Shown: in pieces, positions 1 through 6,351 of the stretch
Numbering within the stretch: position 1 is the first letter of the stretch
Layout of the letters: the number at the start of each line of letters is the position of its first letter
Source of the DNA: Firmicutes bacterium UBA6811
GTDB lineage: Bacteria > Bacillota > SHA-98 > UBA4971
Assembly: GCA_002452295.1 (NCBI GenBank)
Contig: DKEX01000028.1
Coordinates: forward strand, 1 to 13,741
DNA: 13,741 nt
Reading direction: 5' to 3'
Notes under the pieces: model-generated
Databases searched by the model: none
Seen by the model: only the letters and a program-made list of their open reading frames with translations
Told to the model about the DNA's origin: nothing
Program-made: the position numbers and the translations under genes

Positions 1-1081
1 TCTCCACCTCCTTTGCGAGATCGACAGAAAACGAGTCCACACGAAGCGACGGAAGAGAGATGGCCACACCCGACCCCGCGTATCGCTGCAGCAGGTCGGA
101 GATGAGGTGCCTGATGCGTGAGTAGTCGGCGCTGGAGAGCGACATCAGGGATATCTCCTCGTAGCCTGTGCTCCTCACGAGGCGCTCCGCCAGTTCGCAG
201 AGGTCATCGGGCTTTCTCTCCCTCACTGGCCGATACACCATGCCCGCCTGGCAGAACCTGCACCCGTGGGTGCATCCGCGGAACACTTCGAGCATGATCC
301 TGTCGTGGATGACCTCCGCGAACGGCACCACGAACCTGTCAGGAAACGGCACCGCCCCGAGGTCCTTCACGACTCGCTTCTCCACCGGGTAGGCGGCGGA
401 CGGGCTGATAGGCGAGATGCTCGCGATCTTCCCATCCTCGCGGTACTCCACATCATAGAGGGACGGAACGTACACGCCGGGAACTCCGGCCACCGCCTCG
501 AGGAGCCCCCGCCTCGAGAGGCCTTCGCGCCTTGCCTGCTTGTACGCGTCAACGATCTCCCCGATGGCCTCCTCGCCCTCGCCTAGGAGGATGGCGTCGA
601 AGAACGGCGCCACCGGCTCGGGGTTGTACGCGCACGGCCCCCCCGCTATCACAAGGGGGTCGCGTTCCCCTCTCGCTTCGGAGCGCGCAGGGATGCCCGC
701 GAGATCCAGCATCGCCAGAACGTTCGTGTAGGACAGCTCGTACTGGAGGCTGAAGCCGAGGATATCGAAGTCCCTGGCAGCGAGGCGCGACTCGAGAGAG
801 TATAGCGGCACACCCTTCTCTTTCATCGCGGCGTGCATGTCCACCCACGGCATGAACGCGCGCTCGCACGCGACGTCGTCGCGCTGGTTGAGTATATAGT
901 ACAGGATCTTGAGCCCGAGGTGGGACATCCCCACCTCGTATGTGTCGGGAAAAGCCAGGAGGACCCTGACATCTATCTCATCGAGGCGCTTACGCACGGC
1001 GTTCCATTCGCCGTCCACGTAGCGAGCCGGCCGCTCCACGCTCTCCAGGATCTCCTCCAGCAGCCGCAAGTCTATCTGCAT
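1..1081 (-). CDS. Radical SAM protein, TIGR03960-type (partial, C-terminus beyond window)
   Basis: Reading from the right, 360 codons are present and the frame is still open at base 1, so the gene is truncated by the window edge. The N-terminal part has the family signatures LLEEIL, RPARYVDGEWNAV, FPDTYEVGMSHLGLKILY and GFSLQYELSYTN, followed by GGPCAYNPEP and LLGEGEEA, typical of the B12-binding-like domain. The radical SAM 4Fe-4S motif CTHGCRFC follows, with cysteines at residues 270, 274 and 277, then QAGMVYRPVRER and LMSLSSADYS. The biochemical role of this family is not established; in many Clostridia it sits between the spoIVF-like genes and rng/rplU/obg. The ATG at 1081 is chosen by homology and a weak GGTGGGA six bases upstream. 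GTG at 1093 is possible, and an in-frame TGA lies just above. Family call is firm; function is unknown. Confidence 0.9.
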   Translation of the reverse strand, partial: MQIDLRLLEEILESVERPARYVDGEWNAVRKRLDEIDVRVLLAFPDTYEVGMSHLGLKILYYILNQRDDVACERAFMPWVDMHAAMKEKGVPLYSLESRLAARDFDILGFSLQYELSYTNVLAMLDLAGIPARSEARGERDPLVIAGGPCAYNPEPVAPFFDAILLGEGEEAIGEIVDAYKQARREGLSRRGLLEAVAGVPGVYVPSLYDVEYREDGKIASISPISPSAAYPVEKRVVKDLGAVPFPDRFVVPFAEVIHDRIMLEVFRGCTHGCRFCQAGMVYRPVRERKPDDLCELAERLVRSTGYEEISLMSLSSADYSRIRHLISDLLQRYAGSGVAISLPSLRVDSFSVDLAKEVE

Positions 1082-1180
1082 GTACCGTCCCACCAAGTCC
1101 TGGTCGTCACATCAGCCATAGTATTCACATGTGGCAACCCCCGAAACCACCTGGGGCATCACCCATCCGACCATCATTCT

Positions 1181-1210
1181 ATCAAATTACAGTCACGCGC
1201 GCCATGACAA
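1181..1210 (-). promoter_or_regulatory. Weak candidate vegetative promoter for the radical SAM gene
   Basis: In the 151-base gap between the M50 protease stop (1233) and the radical SAM start (1081), the minus strand has TTGTCA (1210-1205, five of six matches to the -35 consensus). Eighteen bases later it has TTTGAT (1186-1181, four of six matches to -10). A neighbouring TAGAAT is a better -10 but is spaced too far from this -35. This is only a consensus match; read-through from the upstream operon is equally possible. Confidence 0.22.
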
Positions 1211-1232
1211 CATGTGGTGGTTTCGCGAAGTT

Positions 1233-2105
1233 TCACGACAGCGAGGTGCGGGCCGGCGCACGAGGGCCGTACCGCGTCATCGCCTCCAGGACGTCCATCT
1301 CCGTTGCAAGCCCGCGTATCCCAAGCTCCGCATCGAAAATCGCCACCACGTTGAGCCTTCCGGGGGCGAACCTTCGTGCGACGTCCGCCAGCGGTGCGGT
1401 CTCGTGGGCCGCCAGGAGGTGCACAACCATGGTGCCGCTGGCAAGGAACTGCCGTTTCTTTCTGAGGGTGTCCCTCATCCTGGCCCATGATACCGCGCGG
1501 GCCTCCCGGGACGCCGCGAACACGAGGAAGGCGCCGAGGACGGGGACCAGCACGTTGCATCGCCCGAGATAGGCGAGCAGGCCGCCCGCCGCCAGCACCC
1601 CGAGGCCAACGAGCCGACCGATGGAGGCGGCAAGCCCGGTGGCCCGGACAGGCCCCATGCGAGACGCGAGGGCCGCCCGGAAGATGCGCCCCCCGTCGAG
1701 AGGGATGCCGGGGAGAAGGTTGAAGAGGCCAATGGCGAGGTTCGTCTCGACGAGAAAACGGGCGAGGCCCGGTGCGATGTGCCCGCCACGATGCAGCGTC
1801 GCCGCGAGGAAGGCGAAGGCAAAGTTGTGGATGGGGCCCGACGCCGCAATGAGCGCCTCCTTGGCCGGGCTTACGGCGAGGGGCTCGGAGAACGACGCGA
1901 CGCCCCCGAAAGGAAGGATCTCAACGCGCTCCGCGCGAACGCCGACGCACGCCGCCACCGCGACATGGGCAAGCTCGTGCAGTAGGACGACCCAGAATAC
2001 CAGGAGGGTTTCCAGGAGAAGGCCGACCGACGCGTAGGCAAGGAGAAGGAGCAGGAAAAAGGGGCTTACCGCGAACTCTATTCCGTAGACGCGGACGACC
2101 CTCAC
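1233..2105 (-). CDS. spoIVFB: M50 intramembrane zinc metalloprotease, SpoIVFB-like (290 aa)
   Basis: This is a membrane protease of the site-2 protease family. The sequence shows several hydrophobic segments, the zinc motif HELAH at residues 43-47 in the second one, and the downstream motif NLLPGIPLDGGR, whose Asp137 is the third zinc ligand. His43, Glu44, His47 and Asp137 fall at exactly the positions known for B. subtilis SpoIVFB, which cleaves pro-sigma-K in the mother cell. After the membrane part, residues about 225-280 look like a single CBS-type domain, also a SpoIVFB feature. Length is close to the Bacillus protein. The GTG start overlaps the stop of the M23 gene as GTGA, implying translational coupling, as for spoIVFA-spoIVFB. 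The family is certain; the pro-sigma-K role is inferred from position and residue correspondence. Another anti-sigma or housekeeping substrate remains possible. Confidence 0.9.
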   Translation of the reverse strand: MRVVRVYGIEFAVSPFFLLLLLAYASVGLLLETLLVFWVVLLHELAHVAVAACVGVRAERVEILPFGGVASFSEPLAVSPAKEALIAASGPIHNFAFAFLAATLHRGGHIAPGLARFLVETNLAIGLFNLLPGIPLDGGRIFRAALASRMGPVRATGLAASIGRLVGLGVLAAGGLLAYLGRCNVLVPVLGAFLVFAASREARAVSWARMRDTLRKKRQFLASGTMVVHLLAAHETAPLADVARRFAPGRLNVVAIFDAELGIRGLATEMDVLEAMTRYGPRAPARTSLS

Positions 2106-3064
2106 AACCTGTCACGCCTGCCCCCCTCGAGATAGGCGAAGGGGTCCTGCGGCTTCCCGTTCACCGCGACCTCGAAGTGGAGGTGCGGGCCAGTGGAGAG
2201 GCCGGTGCTGCCCACCTCCGCGATCTTCTGGCCTGCGCGCACGTTGTCCCCGGCCTTCACAAGCACCTTCGAGCAGTGTGCGTAGAGCGTGGTGATGCTC
2301 CGGCCATGGTCGAGCTCCACGATCTTACCGTAAGTGCCACAGGGCCCGGCCCTCAGCACCCGCGCTGCGGCCACCGCGCGTACCGGGGTGCCCCTGGGCG
2401 CAGCGATATCTATCCCCTGGTGGAAGAGGCGCCTCTTGTAGATCGGGTGGACCCTGTACCCGAACCCGTAGGTGACCTGGCCGCCTACCGGCACCGCCAG
2501 CCTCAACTGGTCGCGCCCGCGGGCCGGGGATCCGGACGGCGCAGCCCCTGCAGAGGCCTTGGGCTGGCTCTCCCGGGCGGCGCTGGCGGAGGCGCTATCC
2601 CTCGACGGCGTCGCCGGCGCCGCCGTCGCGACGCTTCGGGACTGCGGCGCCGCTACCGGTGGTGAGGGCAGAGTCGTCTTTGCGGCCTCGCGAGCCGTCG
2701 ATGACACTACGGCGCCGTCCTCGGGGACGTGCGCAAGCGACAGGGCTGGCGGTTCCAGGATGTCCACGGCCCCGGGATCGCCCTCAGGGCCTCCTCCGGG
2801 GGGGGCCTCGTTGCCGCGATCATCTCCGTTCTCGCTCTTTGGGGCCCCTCCAGGTCCCCTGGACCACGGGTTCCAGGTCAGGAGGCCGCGGGCGACGTCC
2901 CTCGCCACCTTGCTCACTTCCGCAAGGTCGGTGCTTTGCGTCAGAACCGCCTCGAGATACGGCCCGAGCGTGGTCGCGAGCGCGAGGTTGCTCCTGGTAA
3001 CGGCGAAGACCAGAGCGAAGATCACGAGCGAAATCAGGGCGTTACGGGCCAGCCTGGCCGGCAT
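2102..3064 (-). CDS. Membrane-anchored M23 (LytM) peptidase in the SpoIVFA position (320 aa)
   Basis: An N-terminal membrane segment (residues about 8-23) is followed by a short region, then a long low-complexity linker rich in Pro, Ala, Ser and Gly (about 70-185). A C-terminal LytM/M23 domain covers about 186-315. The domain keeps all expected catalytic residues: His215 and Asp219 in FHQGIDIA, His263 in YAHC, and His294 and His296 in HLHFE. M23 enzymes cut peptidoglycan cross-bridges, so this could be an active extracytoplasmic endopeptidase. The place directly before the M50 protease, with a GTGA overlap, is that of spoIVFA, whose product anchors and inhibits SpoIVFB and carries a LytM-like domain. 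The ATG at 3064 has a GGAGG six bases upstream. The domain call is certain. Whether it acts as a SpoIVFA regulator, a hydrolase or both is not decided, so no symbol is given. Confidence 0.9.
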   Translation of the reverse strand: MPARLARNALISLVIFALVFAVTRSNLALATTLGPYLEAVLTQSTDLAEVSKVARDVARGLLTWNPWSRGPGGAPKSENGDDRGNEAPPGGGPEGDPGAVDILEPPALSLAHVPEDGAVVSSTAREAAKTTLPSPPVAAPQSRSVATAAPATPSRDSASASAARESQPKASAGAAPSGSPARGRDQLRLAVPVGGQVTYGFGYRVHPIYKRRLFHQGIDIAAPRGTPVRAVAAARVLRAGPCGTYGKIVELDHGRSITTLYAHCSKVLVKAGDNVRAGQKIAEVGSTGLSTGPHLHFEVAVNGKPQDPFAYLEGGRRDRL

Positions 3065-3108
3065 CGCGCTCCTCCCCTCATGGAAAAGCCTTGCGCCGTC
3101 ACGTTAAG

Positions 3109-3138
3109 AGTATATTGTGACCCGCCGCCCCCTATGCA
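3109..3138 (-). promoter_or_regulatory. Candidate promoter before the M23/M50 pair, sporulation-sigma-like
   Basis: In the 84-base gap after rodA the minus strand reads TGCATA (3138-3133), an 18-base spacer, then TATACTC (3114-3108). GCATA fits the -35 of sigma-G and the first half of the sigma-E -35. TATACT fits a sigma-A -10 (five of six) and five of seven positions of the sigma-G -10. As a sigma-A -35, TGCATA is poor. B. subtilis spoIVF is transcribed by sigma-E in the mother cell, so a separate promoter here would make sense. Consensus matching only. Confidence 0.3.
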
Positions 3139-3148
3139 GTTGTGATGG

Positions 3149-4267
3149 TTAGAAGAGTATCTTCTGCCGCCTCATGTAGATGTCGAGGACGAACCCGATG
3201 GCGATGAGGTTCGCCATGAGAGAGCTGCCGCCGTAGCTGAGGAACGGCAGCGGAATGCCGGTCACGGGCATTAGGCTCATGGTCATGCCCACGTTGACGA
3301 AGAGGTGAAACAAGAGCATCGCACCGACGCCCGTTGCCACCAAGCGCCCGAAAGCATCCTTGGCGCAGGCCGCCGCGTGCACACAACGCCAGAGGATGAA
3401 GCCATACAGCGCGAGCACCACCACCGCTCCGATGAAGCCGATCTCCTCTCCGATGACGGAGAAGATAAAGTCGGTGTGATGGGCGGGCAGAAAGTTCAGT
3501 TGCGCCTGGGTCCCGTGGAAAAGCCCCTTGCCGAAGAACCTGCCCGACCCGATCGCGATCGTGGACTGGATGACGTTATAGCCGGTGCCGGTGGGATCGG
3601 CGTACGGGTTCAGAAAAGCCAGCAGGCGCGCACGCTGGTAGTCCTTGAGGAGGACGAAGAACACCACGGGCGAGGCCAGCACCCCGGCGCCGACCACCGC
3701 GAGGAGGTCCCTCCCCCTCGCTCCCGCCACGTACACCATGGCAAGCGTTATCCCGCAGAACACGAGGGCCGTGCCGAGGTCGTTCTGGAGCAGCACAAGG
3801 CCGGCTGGCACGGCCGCATGCGCAAACGCCAGCGCAAGACCCCGATGCGTGGCTATGTCCCCGGCCTCGGCAAGGTGGTGGGCAAGCGTCAGGATCAGCA
3901 CGACCTTGGCAAGTTCAGACGGCTGAAGGGCCATGGACCCCAGCCGAAACCAGCTCTGGGCCCCCGAGATCCTGTGCCCTGCCACCAGCACCAGCGCCAG
4001 GAGGGCCAGGTTACCGATGTAGAGGGCCCTCGGTGCCCTCGCCACGAGCCGATAGTCCATGGTTAGGATGGCAACGCAGGCGAGCGCTCCAAGGACGAAA
4101 GCAGTCACCTGCCTCTTGACGAAGTAGAAGGGGTCCTGCGGGGACCCGGGGCCGATACCACCGCGCGTCGCGCTGAACACGATGGTGAACCCGATGAGGC
4201 AAAGGGCGAGCACCGCGAATACCAGGGAGTGGTCGAGGTTTCTCAAAAGACGCCTGTCAGGGATCAC
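3149..4267 (-). CDS. rodA: RodA, SEDS peptidoglycan glycosyltransferase (372 aa)
   Basis: RodA polymerises lipid II into glycan strands during cell elongation, working with a class B penicillin-binding protein. The protein is polytopic with about ten hydrophobic segments. It carries SEDS signatures: SWFRLGSMALQPSELAK (residues 105-121), LLQNDLGTAL (159-168), a large extracellular loop ending in AHHTDFIFSVIGEE with the catalytic-type Asp266, and FLSYGGSS (342-349). AHHTDFIF and a C-terminus without an FtsW-style extension favour RodA over FtsW. The GTG start at 4267 lies behind an extended Shine-Dalgarno (AGGAG and GGTGA, 4274-4285). Its transpeptidase partner PBP2 is encoded upstream in the same direction, separated by minCDE. 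The 80-base gap to minE holds a strong GC hairpin that could affect rodA expression. Confidence 0.95.
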   Translation of the reverse strand: MIPDRRLLRNLDHSLVFAVLALCLIGFTIVFSATRGGIGPGSPQDPFYFVKRQVTAFVLGALACVAILTMDYRLVARAPRALYIGNLALLALVLVAGHRISGAQSWFRLGSMALQPSELAKVVLILTLAHHLAEAGDIATHRGLALAFAHAAVPAGLVLLQNDLGTALVFCGITLAMVYVAGARGRDLLAVVGAGVLASPVVFFVLLKDYQRARLLAFLNPYADPTGTGYNVIQSTIAIGSGRFFGKGLFHGTQAQLNFLPAHHTDFIFSVIGEEIGFIGAVVVLALYGFILWRCVHAAACAKDAFGRLVATGVGAMLLFHLFVNVGMTMSLMPVTGIPLPFLSYGGSSLMANLIAIGFVLDIYMRRQKILF

Positions 4268-4273
4268 AGCCTG

Positions 4274-4285
4274 TCACCATCTCCT
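4274..4285 (-). promoter_or_regulatory. rodA ribosome binding site next to a hairpin
   Basis: The minus strand reads AGGAGATGGTGA, which can pair with much of the anti-Shine-Dalgarno when one base is skipped. It ends six bases before the GTG at 4267. It supports that start and lies only seven bases downstream of the GC hairpin at 4293-4327. Confidence 0.5.
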
Positions 4286-4292
4286 CGCCGGG

Positions 4293-4327
4293 GGCCGGCG
4301 CACCGCCCGCGCGGGCGGCCACCGGCC
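4293..4327 (-). repeat. GC-rich inverted repeat between minE and rodA
   Basis: Bases 4303-4318 are a perfect 16-base palindrome (CCGCCCGC then GCGGGCGG). It is flanked by a second complementary pair, GGCCGG at 4293-4298 and CCGGCC at 4322-4327, with a 4/3-base internal loop between. The resulting RNA stem should be very stable. There is no U-run after it on either strand, so it is not a standard intrinsic terminator. It lies 20 bases after the minE stop and just before the rodA ribosome binding site. mRNA stabilisation, partial attenuation or a protein-binding site are all possible. Confidence 0.55.
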
Positions 4328-4347
4328 GCGCGACCTCAGCGGGCCTC

Positions 4348-4656
4348 TTACTTTCTACGCCTGGTGTGGCTGGCCGCCTCACCGCCCCGTCTCATTCCGA
4401 TCACAGGCACGCTTGCCACAAGCGCAATCCTCCTGTCGGACGAGTCAAACCGCACCTTCATGCCTGTCTCGTCGATATCCACGTACTTTGAAACGGCCCT
4501 TGCGAGATCCACCCGCAGCCCTTCGAACGCCTGAGGGGAGATATCGACGCGATCGCACGCCAGCACCAGCTTAAGCCGCTCTTTCGCAAGGCTCTTGCTT
4601 CCCGGCCCGCCCAGCCTCGATTTGCCGCCCAGGATTCGTGACACAAAGTCGAACAC
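4348..4656 (-). CDS. minE: MinE, cell division topological specificity factor (102 aa)
   Basis: MinE stimulates the MinD ATPase and drives Min oscillation, so that MinC/MinD block division only near the poles. The sequence starts with the amphipathic membrane-targeting stretch MFDFVSRILGG. It continues with the MinD-contact helix LAKERLKLVLACDR (about residues 23-36) and the C-terminal dimer domain with DISPQAFEGLRVDLARAVSKYVDID. It is somewhat longer than E. coli MinE (88 aa), ending in a basic tail RRRK. The GTG start at 4656 has GGAGGGGA six bases upstream. The gene follows minD after 19 bases, and the order minC-minD-minE is the usual one. MinE distinguishes this cluster from Bacillus, which uses DivIVA/MinJ instead. 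Confidence 0.95.
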   Translation of the reverse strand: MFDFVSRILGGKSRLGGPGSKSLAKERLKLVLACDRVDISPQAFEGLRVDLARAVSKYVDIDETGMKVRFDSSDRRIALVASVPVIGMRRGGEAASHTRRRK

Positions 4657-4675
4657 GGCGCGTCCCCTCCCGGCG

Positions 4676-5473
4676 TTACCTTCCTGCTCCGATGAACCTC
4701 CTGAGCCTCGACCAGATGCTTGCGGCCTCCAGCGGCATGAACGGCACGTCCTCCCCCGCGATCCGCGCGGCTATGCGCCTGAACGCCTCTCCAGCCCGCG
4801 ACGCCCCGTCGAGCACCACGGGCTCACCCCTGTTGGTGGAGGTGATCACCGATTCGTCATCGGGAACGACGCCCAGGAGATCAATGGCGAGGATGTCTAT
4901 GACGTCGCCTGTGTCCAGCATGTCTCCGCGCTTCACCATCTCGGGCCTCAGCCTGTTGATAACGAGCCTGGGCCCGCCCATACCCTCCGCCTCGAGAAGT
5001 CCCACGATACGGTCGGCATCGCGCACCGCGGACACCTCCGGCGTCGTGACGATGACCGCCTCATCAGCACCCGCGATGGCGTTCTTGAACCCCCGCTCTA
5101 TGCCGGCCGGGCAGTCTATGACCACGTACTCGAACTCATGGGCAAGGTTCCCGGTGAGCTGTTTCATCTGGTCAGGTTGCACGGCCTCCTTGTCCTTGGA
5201 CTGGGCCGCAGGCAGCAGGAATAGTGTCTGCAGGCGCTTGTCCCTGATGAGCGCCTGGCGAAGCCGGCACTTGCCCTCGATCACGTGGACGATGTCATAG
5301 ACGATCCTGTTCTCCAGGCCGAGCACAATGTCGAGATTGCGTAGGCCGATGTCAGCATCGACGAGGGCCACCTTCTTGCCGCGAGACGCAAGACCGCACC
5401 CGATGTTCGCAACGGCGGTGGTCTTGCCCACGCCCCCTTTGCCTGAGGTGACCACTATCACCCTTCCTTCCAT
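4676..5473 (-). CDS. minD: MinD, septum-site-determining ATPase (265 aa)
   Basis: MinD is a ParA-like ATPase that dimerises on ATP, binds the membrane and recruits MinC or MinE. The deviant Walker A motif GKGGVGKTT spans residues 11-19, with the signature lysine at 11. Switch I is DADIGLRNLD (39-48), and the Walker B region is VVIDCPAGIE (117-126). The last 15 residues, including SIWSRLRRFIG, form the expected amphipathic membrane-targeting helix. Length fits the family. The ATG at 5473 overlaps the end of minC by 16 bases and has GGAGGAG five bases upstream, inside minC, so the two are probably translationally coupled. Confidence 0.97.
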   Translation of the reverse strand: MEGRVIVVTSGKGGVGKTTAVANIGCGLASRGKKVALVDADIGLRNLDIVLGLENRIVYDIVHVIEGKCRLRQALIRDKRLQTLFLLPAAQSKDKEAVQPDQMKQLTGNLAHEFEYVVIDCPAGIERGFKNAIAGADEAVIVTTPEVSAVRDADRIVGLLEAEGMGGPRLVINRLRPEMVKRGDMLDTGDVIDILAIDLLGVVPDDESVITSTNRGEPVVLDGASRAGEAFRRIAARIAGEDVPFMPLEAASIWSRLRRFIGAGR

Positions 5474-6210
5474 GCAGGCTCCTCCTCCAGCTCGGCCTTT
5501 CTTGCAGAGTAGGCCTCGATGACTATCTTGTCGTCCTTTATCCTCGCCATCTCCGGGCTGCGCGGCACCCTGCTCTCGCCGTCCGGAGGCCTTGCGATGG
5601 CGTCTGCTATCCGCAGTTGCGTCGGCATGAATCTCAGGGCGACCACCACGGCACTCCTGTTGTCGGGCGTGCCTGCATGGGCCACCCCGCGCAGGGCGCC
5701 CACCACCACGATGTCCCCTCCCGCCACCAGCTCGGCCCCGGGGTTCACGTCGCCAAGCACCACGACGTTTCCGGCGAAAGCGGCGCGCTGGCCCGACCGG
5801 AGGGTCCTCCTGACGAGGAGGGTCTCGCCGTGCACGTTCATGGTGGCGACCGACCCGCTTGCCGGCGCCGGGCCGGGGGCCTGTTGTTGATGCTGCCGTC
5901 CCATCGCCTGGCGCGTGGGCTCATGCCCTGCGGGCGCCTCCGCTGCTGTTGCAAGGCCGATTCCGCCGGCAACCTTCGAGACCGATATGCCAGATGACTC
6001 CACTATACCCACGAGCTCGCGCACGTCACCCTCAGAGAGGGCAAGCTCGCCGATGTCAAGCACCGCGCGGGTAGCCCCGGCGAAGAAGCCCGAGGTTCTC
6101 TCCAGTTTGCTTGCGAGTTTCCCCTTGAGCCTTGCGAAATCATCGTCGTGCGGCAGGATGATGCACAGGCCCTGCTTCGTCCCCTTGAATATGACATCCT
6201 CCGTTTTCAT
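5458..6210 (-). CDS. minC: MinC, septum-site-determining protein (250 aa)
   Basis: MinC inhibits FtsZ assembly where MinD recruits it. The N-terminal FtsZ-inhibiting domain is recognisable (TEDVIFKGTKQGL, ADDDFARLK-like spacing). A Gln/Pro/Ala-rich linker follows at about residues 98-130. The C-terminal beta-helix domain contains the hallmark RSGQ, VVLGDVNPGAE, GDIVVVGALRGVAHAG and PTQLRIADAIARP. The ATG at 6210 is chosen because homologues begin at this point; a start 11 codons earlier (6243) has no better support. The ribosome site is unclear: GAGGAGG lies 15 bases upstream. The gene follows PBP2 after a 141-base gap in which I see only a very weak promoter-like pair, TTGGGC and TATGTT. Confidence 0.95.
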   Translation of the reverse strand: MKTEDVIFKGTKQGLCIILPHDDDFARLKGKLASKLERTSGFFAGATRAVLDIGELALSEGDVRELVGIVESSGISVSKVAGGIGLATAAEAPAGHEPTRQAMGRQHQQQAPGPAPASGSVATMNVHGETLLVRRTLRSGQRAAFAGNVVVLGDVNPGAELVAGGDIVVVGALRGVAHAGTPDNRSAVVVALRFMPTQLRIADAIARPPDGESRVPRSPEMARIKDDKIVIEAYSARKAELEEEPAWKEG

Positions 6211-6351
6211 GGGCCTACAGGCTCGCCTCCTCGAGGACCCCATCCGTGTGGTGCTAACATACTTTCACCAGAGGAAAGCCCAATTCCTGCCCGCCACGAC
6301 TGAAATCCTGCGCGCCATGAACAACCGGAGCCCGTCCGCCCAGACAGAGGC

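Noticed and set aside
1076..1121. Fifteen-codon minus-strand frame with two adjacent Trp codons just before and overlapping the radical SAM start, resembling an attenuator leader peptide
   Set aside because: There is no ribosome site before its ATG, no terminator/antiterminator pair downstream, and the downstream gene has no known link to tryptophan. The Trp pair is likely chance.
1127..1217. Two copies of ACATGTGG, 83 bases apart, in the gap before the radical SAM gene
   Set aside because: Eight bases is too short for significance, the copies contain a self-complementary core, and no other feature supports an operator.
3305..4066. Plus-strand open frame of 253 codons opposite rodA
   Set aside because: It is very rich in His, Gln and Arg with no domain, and lies fully within rodA, whose SEDS motifs are unmistakable. 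It is a GC-driven shadow.
6211..6351. Weak promoter-like pair (TTGGGC and TATGTT) and a 5-bp stem (AGGAA/TTCCT) between mrdA and minC
   Set aside because: Only three and four of six consensus matches, and the stem is short without a U-run. The gap holds nothing I can support.
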